Shown here: positions 27,619-33,002 of the stretch, piece after piece
Numbering within the stretch: position 1 is the first letter of the stretch
Layout of the letters: each line of letters starts with the position of its first letter
From: Candidatus Latescibacterota bacterium
GTDB taxonomy: Bacteria; JAAXHH01; JACQVL01
DNA: 33,002 nt
Assembly: GCA_016209865.1 (NCBI GenBank)
Contig: JACQVL010000304.1
Coordinates: 1 to 33,002, forward strand
Direction of reading: 5' to 3'
Notes under the pieces: model-generated
What the model was told of the DNA's origin: nothing
The model's input: only the letters and a program-made list of their open reading frames with translations
The model's database searches: none
Program-made: the position numbers and the translations under genes

Positions 27619-29292
27619 TCACTGGTCACTCGTCACTGCCTTGATCACCACCAACGTCACATCATCGTACTGCGGGGCCTCTCCCTGGAAGTCGGCGACG
27701 GCCCGGCTGATCCCCTCTAAGATCGTCGCTGCACTGCCTGATCGGTGATCGGCTGCGACGGCTCGTAGTCGATCCTCCCCGAACAAGTCGTCCGTCGCGT
27801 TCATCGCCTCGGTCACCCCATCGCTGTAGAAGACGAGGAAATCCCCTGGATGGAAGACGACCCGCTGATCCTGGTAGACGGGATCGCCGACCAACAAGGG
27901 ATCGAGCCCCAGGGGTGGGCCTGCGCCTGGGACCTCGGAACCGGTGCCATCAGCTCGAACCAGCAAGGGACACGGATGACCGGCATTCGCAAGAGTCAGG
28001 GTGCGCATCGATGGGTCGAACACCCCACAACAGAACGTCGCGAAGACTTCGGGTGGGGTGGAGTGCTCCAGTCCATCCCCGATCCGGCGCATCAGGTCCG
28101 CCAGCGATTGCTCGCGTTCCAGCTCCGCCAGGAAGAGCGCCCGGAGGGTGGCCATCGTCAGGGCGGCCGGGACGCCCTTCCCGGAGACATCCCCCAACGC
28201 GACCCACGTCCGGCCGGAGCGATTCTTCAGCAGGTCGTAGTAGTCCCCGCCGACGCCACGGGACGGCCGGGTCGTCGCAGCGATGTCGAACCGCTCGACC
28301 GGCGGTAATCGCTTCGGCAGGAGGTGCTGCTGGATGCGTGTAGCCACGGCGACCTCCTTCTCCAGTCGCTGCTTTTCCAGCGCGTCACCGTACAACCGGG
28401 CGTTCTCGATGGCGATGGCAGCCTGGGCGGCGAACCCGGCTAACAGCCGGCGGTCATGCTCCCCGACCCGATCCCCCGCGCTCATCCGCTCGGCCACCAG
28501 CGTCCCGATTCCCTGGTTGCCGACGTGCAGGGGCGCGGTCACGAACGACTGGATGCCGATCCGCCGCATCACTTCCCTGTCCGCGCTGACTGGGGGGATG
28601 TTGACGTTTTCGACTAAGATCGGCCGGTTTTGTGTGACCGTCAACACGACAGCGACATCCTCTTGATCCAGCCCGTACTCCAGGCGTGACACGAACGGAA
28701 AGGCCTCGGGCGCCACGCCCGAGCACCCCCGGAAGCGCAGCAGACCGGCGTCTTCGTCGACGAGCATGAGAAATGAACGCTCGAAGCCGAGGGTCTGTAC
28801 GATCCCGTCTAAAATCCGCTGGATGACCTGATCGAGGTCGAGCACCGACGTGATGACCGTGCCGATCTCGCACAGCGTGCTCAATTCCCGCATGCGTTGA
28901 TCTAAGGAGACCTGCATTTCGTACTTGTCCACCGCCAGGCGGATGTCCGTCTCCAGGTCGCGCGGCTCCCACGGCTTCGAGATGTAGCGGTGGATCTGTC
29001 CGGCGTTGATCGCCCCGATGATCGCGTCGAGGTCGGCATACCCGGTCAGCATCATCCGGACGCTGTGCGGGGCGACGGTCCTGGAGCGTTCCAGGAACTC
29101 GACCCCGGTCATCGCGGGCATCCGCTGGTCGGAGATGATCAACGCCACGTCGCGCTGGGACAGCAGGTCGAGGCCCGCCGCGCCGCTCGTCGCCGTCAGC
29201 ACGTCGTAATCCTGCTCTAAGGAGAGTTGCAGGGATTGCAGGATATCCGGTTCATCGTCCACGATCAGGACGGTGCGGCGGCGTTCAGGCAT
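27619..29292 (-). CDS. response regulator: REC + GAF + SpoIIE/RsbU-type PP2C phosphatase
   Basis: LIVDDEPDI...LIISDQRMPAMTGVEFL...SKPWEPRDL (REC); GAF region; GVGGDYYDLL...ALGDVSGKGVPAALTMATLRALF...FYSDGVTEAMN (PPM). Start at MPERRRTVLIVDDEPD. Confidence 0.93.
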   Translation of the reverse strand: MPERRRTVLIVDDEPDILQSLQLSLEQDYDVLTATSGAAGLDLLSQRDVALIISDQRMPAMTGVEFLERSRTVAPHSVRMMLTGYADLDAIIGAINAGQIHRYISKPWEPRDLETDIRLAVDKYEMQVSLDQRMRELSTLCEIGTVITSVLDLDQVIQRILDGIVQTLGFERSFLMLVDEDAGLLRFRGCSGVAPEAFPFVSRLEYGLDQEDVAVVLTVTQNRPILVENVNIPPVSADREVMRRIGIQSFVTAPLHVGNQGIGTLVAERMSAGDRVGEHDRRLLAGFAAQAAIAIENARLYGDALEKQRLEKEVAVATRIQQHLLPKRLPPVERFDIAATTRPSRGVGGDYYDLLKNRSGRTWVALGDVSGKGVPAALTMATLRALFLAELEREQSLADLMRRIGDGLEHSTPPEVFATFCCGVFDPSMRTLTLANAGHPCPLLVRADGTGSEVPGAGPPLGLDPLLVGDPVYQDQRVVFHPGDFLVFYSDGVTEAMNATDDLFGEDRLRAVAADHRSGSAATILEGISRAVADFQGEAPQYDDVTLVVIKAVTSDQ

Positions 29293-29313
29293 GGATGACT
29301 CCTCTGACTGAGC

Positions 29314-29400
29314 GTTAGAACGTTTGAACGTTGGCACGTTAGAACGTTCTAACCAGATTTGCAATAACGTTCCAACGTTTGAACGTTCTAACGTTCTAAC
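29314..29400. repeat. 8-bp tandem palindromic repeats GTTNNAAC (five + four units)
   Basis: GTTAGAAC GTTTGAAC GTTGGCAC GTTAGAAC GTTCTAAC ... GTTCCAAC GTTTGAAC GTTCTAAC GTTCTAAC; one unit (GTTGGCAC) deviates from the consensus. Confidence 0.93.
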
Positions 29401-30587
29401 GTTTCTTTGATCGGCAGGACGATCGTAAACGTGCTCCCCTGCCCGATCTCGCTGTCCACTTCGATCCGCCCACCGTGTTTCTCGACGATCCCGTAGCTGA
29501 TCGACAGGCCCAGGCCGATGCCCTGGCCGACGGGCTTAGTCGTGAAGAACGGCTCGAACAGGTGGGAGCGGTGTTCGGGAGCGATCCCCTGGCCGTTGTC
29601 CCGGACGGCAACCCGGACGGTCTGATCGTCATCGACTCGCGTCGTAATCCAGATGTCTCCGTGGCCCGGGATGGCGTCGATCGCGTTCGACACGAGGTTC
29701 ATGATAACCTGATTGAGCTGTCCCGTGTAGCATTCGACGGGCGGGAGATTCCCATACTCACGGTGCAGGGTGATGCGATCCTTCAAGCGATGCTCGAGCA
29801 ATGCCAGGGTGCTGTCAATCCCTTCGTGCAGGTCGACCATCTTCCGTTCCACTTCATCCAGGCGGGAGAACGTCCGCAGGCCGAGGACGATGCGTTTGAT
29901 CCGTTGCGCTCCGTCGGCGCAGCTCTCGATCAGCCGGTCGAGGGTCTGGAACGCGTTCGAGGCGTGGTCGGCGGCGTCCGGGGCGAGAGAGGCCGACTCA
30001 CAGACGGTCTTCACCATGCCCACGTAGCGCCGGAAGTGGTCCATGTTGGCGTAGATGAAGCTGATGGGGTTGTTGAGTTCGTGGGCGACCCCGGCGACGA
30101 GTTTCCCTAAGGCGGCCATTTTTTCGGAGTGCACGAGCTGCGCCTCGGCCGCCTGGAGTTGTGCCAGTGCCTCCTTCAGGCTGTTCCGTTCCTGTGCCAG
30201 TTCCCGCTGCAGCCGGCCGATCCGGAGGGCGCTTCGGATGCGGGCGTGGAGGTCGTCCGGTTCGAACGGCTTGGTGATGTAATCATCCGCGCCCGCGTCC
30301 AGCCCGTTCACTTTGTCCTCTAAGTGGGCCTGCGCGGTGAGAAGGATGACCGGGGTGATGACATGGCGTTCGGAAGCCCTGAGCCGCCTGACCACCTCCA
30401 GCCCGTTCAGGCCGGGCATCCGCACGTCCAGGAGGATCAGGTCGGGGGCGCATGCGTCGGCTTTCTGCAGCGCCTCGATGCCGTCCTGGGCCGTGACGAC
30501 GTCGTAGTCCTCCTCCAGTTCCTGTTCGAGCAGGTCGAGGTTGGACGATTCGTCATCAACGATGAGAATAGTGGGTTTGTCCGGCAT
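29388..30587 (-). CDS. REC domain + sensor histidine kinase
   Basis: [10 protein letters not shown]...[17 protein letters not shown]...TKPFEPDDL (REC); [24 protein letters not shown] (H-box); [28 protein letters not shown] (HATPase). Confidence 0.95.
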   Translation of the reverse strand: MPDKPTILIVDDESSNLDLLEQELEEDYDVVTAQDGIEALQKADACAPDLILLDVRMPGLNGLEVVRRLRASERHVITPVILLTAQAHLEDKVNGLDAGADDYITKPFEPDDLHARIRSALRIGRLQRELAQERNSLKEALAQLQAAEAQLVHSEKMAALGKLVAGVAHELNNPISFIYANMDHFRRYVGMVKTVCESASLAPDAADHASNAFQTLDRLIESCADGAQRIKRIVLGLRTFSRLDEVERKMVDLHEGIDSTLALLEHRLKDRITLHREYGNLPPVECYTGQLNQVIMNLVSNAIDAIPGHGDIWITTRVDDDQTVRVAVRDNGQGIAPEHRSHLFEPFFTTKPVGQGIGLGLSISYGIVEKHGGRIEVDSEIGQGSTFTIVLPIKETLER

Positions 30588-30589
30588 GA

Positions 30590-30602
30590 GATGCCCTCTC
30601 AG
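30590..30602. repeat. 13-nt direct repeat flanking the DUF5678 cassette (copy 1)
   Basis: GATGCCCTCTCAG, identical to 30910-30922. Confidence 0.9.
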
Positions 30603-30627
30603 GCCTTCCTGTGGGGTTTCAACACAA

Positions 30628-30828
30628 TCATACTACTAAGTCCTTGTCTGCGGCGGGAACTTTGTGAATAAAGGGTGCTTTGCCGTGCCGTTCCGCCTCT
30701 TGTAATACGGTTTTGAAATCTTTGCCATGAGCCACAACAGCCTCTCCGATGATAGCAATATACTCACCGGTATATTGGGTCTCTAACTCCGGATGGGTTA
30801 GAAACCAACTGTATTCTTTCGGTAACAT
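30628..30828 (-). CDS. DUF5678-like small protein
   Basis: MLPKEYSWFLTHPELETQYTGEYIAIIGEAVVAHGKDFKTVLQEAERHGKAPFIHKVPAADKDLVV; start chosen after GAGGAG. Confidence 0.75.
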   Translation of the reverse strand: MLPKEYSWFLTHPELETQYTGEYIAIIGEAVVAHGKDFKTVLQEAERHGKAPFIHKVPAADKDLVV

Positions 30829-30843
30829 CTGTTGCTCCTCTCC

Positions 30844-30894
30844 AGCCCCGTTCACGGGGCTTCGTCCATTCAGCCCACCGCTTCGGCAGCGGGC
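30844..30894 (-). ncRNA. two GC-rich hairpins in the leader of the DUF5678 ORF (structured RNA candidate)
   Basis: Minus strand GCCCGCUGC-CGAA-GCGGUGGGC then UGAAUGGACGA then AGCCCCG-UGAA-CGGGGCU. Confidence 0.45.
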
Positions 30895-30909
30895 GAAAGA
30901 GGCAACTCG

Positions 30910-30922
30910 GATGCCCTCTCAG
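30910..30922. repeat. 13-nt direct repeat flanking the DUF5678 cassette (copy 2)
   Basis: GATGCCCTCTCAG. Confidence 0.9.
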
Positions 30923-31281
30923 TCTCCGAGCAACCGTTGGACCTTCGCGTACAGCTCCTCCACGTCGATCGGCTTGGTCAGGTAGGCGTTACACCCCGCT
31001 TTCAGGGCGCGCCGGTCGTCCCCGGCCATCGCGTGGGCAGTCACGGCGATGATGGGCACGTCCCGGAGGGCTTCCATCGCCCGAATGCGAGCGACCAGCG
31101 CCCAGCCATCCAGTTTGGGCAGCGACAGGTCGGTGAGGATCAGGTCCGGGCGCTCCGTCTCGGCGAGTGCCAGGCCCTGGAGGCCATCGACTGCCTCGAC
31201 GATCGCGTAGTCCTCCTCCAGGAGCTGCACGATCAGGTCGCGGTTCATCTCGACGTCTTCGATGACGAGGATTTTTTTCAT
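30919..31281 (-). CDS. single-domain (CheY-like) response regulator
   Basis: KKILVIEDVEMNRDLI...LILTDLSLPKLDGWALV...VTAHAMAGDDRRALKAGCNAYLTKPID. Confidence 0.95.
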   Translation of the reverse strand: MKKILVIEDVEMNRDLIVQLLEEDYAIVEAVDGLQGLALAETERPDLILTDLSLPKLDGWALVARIRAMEALRDVPIIAVTAHAMAGDDRRALKAGCNAYLTKPIDVEELYAKVQRLLGD

Positions 31282-32969
31282 GGCCTAACCCCCCGCAACT
31301 CGCGGAGCAGCGCGTCCCGATCCAACCCGGCCTTCTGCAGCACGCCACTCACGCGCTCCCGCAACAACGTCCGCTCCCTCTCGCTCAAGTCCTTTGCGGT
31401 CACCACCACCACCGGAATCGCCCGCAGCGCCGGGTCGGCCTGCAACCGCTCGATCACCGCAAACCCGTCCAGCTCCGGCATCAGCAGGTCGAGCAAGATC
31501 GCGTCGGGACGGACACTCTGGATCATGGTGAGCGCTTCTTGCCCATCAGCCGCCGTCCGCACCCGGTAGGCCGTCCCCTCCAGCATCTGCGTCAGCAGAC
31601 TCCGCACGTCCGGGTCGTCGTCCACGATCAGGACGTCGTGCCGGTCCGCCCCCGCCAGCCGCGCCAACGCGGCCAGCAGCACCTCCCGCCGAATCGGCTT
31701 GACCAGATACTCCTGCACTCCCAGCCGGGAGGCCAGCACCCGGTTCTCCACGACCGAGATCACGATGATCGGAATGTCCTGCGTCTCCGGGTCGGTCTTC
31801 AGCGTCGCGATCGCCTCCCAGCCGTCCTTCCCCGGCAGGAGAATGTCCATCAGCACCGCCGCCGGATGGAGCGCCTTCACCTGAGCAATCCCCTCGTCCG
31901 CATTCCCCGCGCCTACGACCCGATAGCCCGCCTCGGCCAGGTCCTCCTGCACCAGAGTGATCACGTTCGGATCATCATCGATGGCGACGATAAGAGGTTT
32001 CAGGTTCCAGGTTTCAGGTTCCAGGGCGGCCTTCGGTTGATCGGGGGTTTGCAACCTGGAACTTGGAACCTGGAACTTGGAACTCTCCCCGTACCGCATC
32101 GGCACCCGCACCGTAAACGTCGAACCTGTGCCCACCTCGCTCTCGACCGTGATCGTGCCGCCTAAGAGTTCGGTCAGTTTCTTCGTGATCGACAATCCCA
32201 GGCCCGTGCCCCCGTACCGCCGGGTCGTCGACCCGTCCACCTGCCGGAACTCCTCGAAGATGTACTCCAGCGCCTCCGGCGGCATCCCGATGCCCGTGTC
32301 CGCGACCGCGATCGCCAGCAAGGCGGCCTCGTCGTGCGTGACCCGCACCGTGACGGAACCCGATTCGGTGAACTTGAGGGCATTGCTCAGCAGGTTGATG
32401 ATGATCTGCTTCAGCCGGGCTTCATCCGTGTGGGCCGACCCGACGTCGTCAGCGATCTCCTGCGTGAGCCTCACCCCCGCCTTGACCAGCGGACTGACCG
32501 TCGCGCAGCAGGTGGTGATGAGCTGTTGCACGTCGCAGGGCGCGGCCTGGATATCCACCCGGCCGGCCTCGATCTTGGACAGGTCGAGGATGTCGTTGAT
32601 GAGGGTGAGCAGGTGATCCGCGCTCAGCTTCACCTTCTCCAGGTTCTCCCGCTGCCGCGCAGGCAGCGCCTCCGCCCCCCGGTCCGTGGCGAACCAGATA
32701 TTCCCGTCCCGGTCCTCGAAAATGTTGCGTACCTCGCCAGCCAGGCCGGTGCTCCGGTCGAAGGTCGTCCAGCGCCACCGCTCCAGCACCGGGTCGGGCG
32801 AGGTCACGCGGAGCGCCTCCACCGCCAGGGCAGGGGAATTGCAAAATGAAAATTGCAAAATGCAAATTGCAAACAGACCCAACCCCCTAACCCCCTTCCC
32901 CGAGGGGGAAGGGGGAACAGGCATGTCTTCTCCCCTCTCCCTTCGGGAGGGCAGGGGTCGCGACCTCAT
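31278..32969 (-). CDS. hybrid histidine kinase-like protein: partial propeller repeat, truncated DHp, HATPase, two REC domains (true start uncertain)
   Basis: WRWTTFDRSTGLAGEVRNIFEDRDGNIWFAT (Reg_prop-like) joined to LPARQRENLEKVKLSADHLLTLINDILDLSKIEAG, then DEARLKQIIINLLSNALKFT, GTGLGLSITKKL, then two REC domains (AVLMDILLPGKDGW; AILLDLLMPELDGF). Confidence 0.85.
   Translation of the reverse strand: MRSRPLPSRRERGEDMPVPPSPSGKGVRGLGLFAICILQFSFCNSPALAVEALRVTSPDPVLERWRWTTFDRSTGLAGEVRNIFEDRDGNIWFATDRGAEALPARQRENLEKVKLSADHLLTLINDILDLSKIEAGRVDIQAAPCDVQQLITTCCATVSPLVKAGVRLTQEIADDVGSAHTDEARLKQIIINLLSNALKFTESGSVTVRVTHDEAALLAIAVADTGIGMPPEALEYIFEEFRQVDGSTTRRYGGTGLGLSITKKLTELLGGTITVESEVGTGSTFTVRVPMRYGESSKFQVPSSRLQTPDQPKAALEPETWNLKPLIVAIDDDPNVITLVQEDLAEAGYRVVGAGNADEGIAQVKALHPAAVLMDILLPGKDGWEAIATLKTDPETQDIPIIVISVVENRVLASRLGVQEYLVKPIRREVLLAALARLAGADRHDVLIVDDDPDVRSLLTQMLEGTAYRVRTAADGQEALTMIQSVRPDAILLDLLMPELDGFAVIERLQADPALRAIPVVVVTAKDLSERERTLLRERVSGVLQKAGLDRDALLRELRGVRP
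31995..32084. repeat. repeat/inverted-repeat array inside the hybrid kinase CDS
   Basis: GGTTTCAGGTTCCAGGTTTCAGGTTCCAGGG ... AACCTGGAACTTGGAACCTGGAACTTGGAAC. Confidence 0.85.
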
Positions 32970-33002
32970 GGGAGCGACAGGTTGGGTGGTGGGTCGGGGG
33001 AG

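Noticed and set aside
29314-29400. CRISPR array
   Set aside because: Repeat unit is only 8 bp with no spacers; no cas genes in the window.
30832-31569. Plus-strand ORF across the CheY gene and the DUF5678 leader
   Set aside because: Antisense to a clear REC domain and to the DUF5678 leader; no coding support.

Overview
GC-rich bacterial chromosomal window, densely coded. No rRNA, tRNA or CRISPR array was recognised. Left part (1-11.7 kb) is mostly housekeeping: gatA (partial, -), a DUF4321-like membrane protein, pssA, psd, an HtrA-type protease, transaldolase, glnA, a half-length glnE, an HU/IHF protein, a TPR+SPOR protein and an M1 aminopeptidase. Middle part: an ABC-F ATPase, a CopA-type P1B ATPase behind a PC4-like ssDNA-binding protein, a PLP aminotransferase, two tandem paralogous TPR proteins, a RidA-like protein, a ferritin-like protein, a cupin, an NYN/DUF88 protein, kynureninase, a 562-aa uncharacterised protein and a LarA-like protein. 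Right end: a two-component cluster (hybrid kinase, CheY-like, DUF5678 ORF, REC-kinase, REC-GAF-SpoIIE/RsbU phosphatase). The most interesting structure is two small cassettes. (i) The NYN gene sits between 33-nt direct repeats that interrupt a cupin-kynU pair, and is preceded by a promoter, two UUCG-capped hairpins and an intrinsic terminator. (ii) The DUF5678 ORF sits between 13-nt direct repeats separating a CheY gene from a REC-kinase gene, and is preceded by two GC-rich hairpins. Other leads are a GlnE with only the N-terminal half, a hybrid kinase whose H-box is missing at an apparent internal junction, a MITE-like 117-bp palindromic repeat family, and 8-bp GTTNNAAC tandem repeats. All calls come from reading the sequence; no database search was run. 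Taxonomy is not determined.
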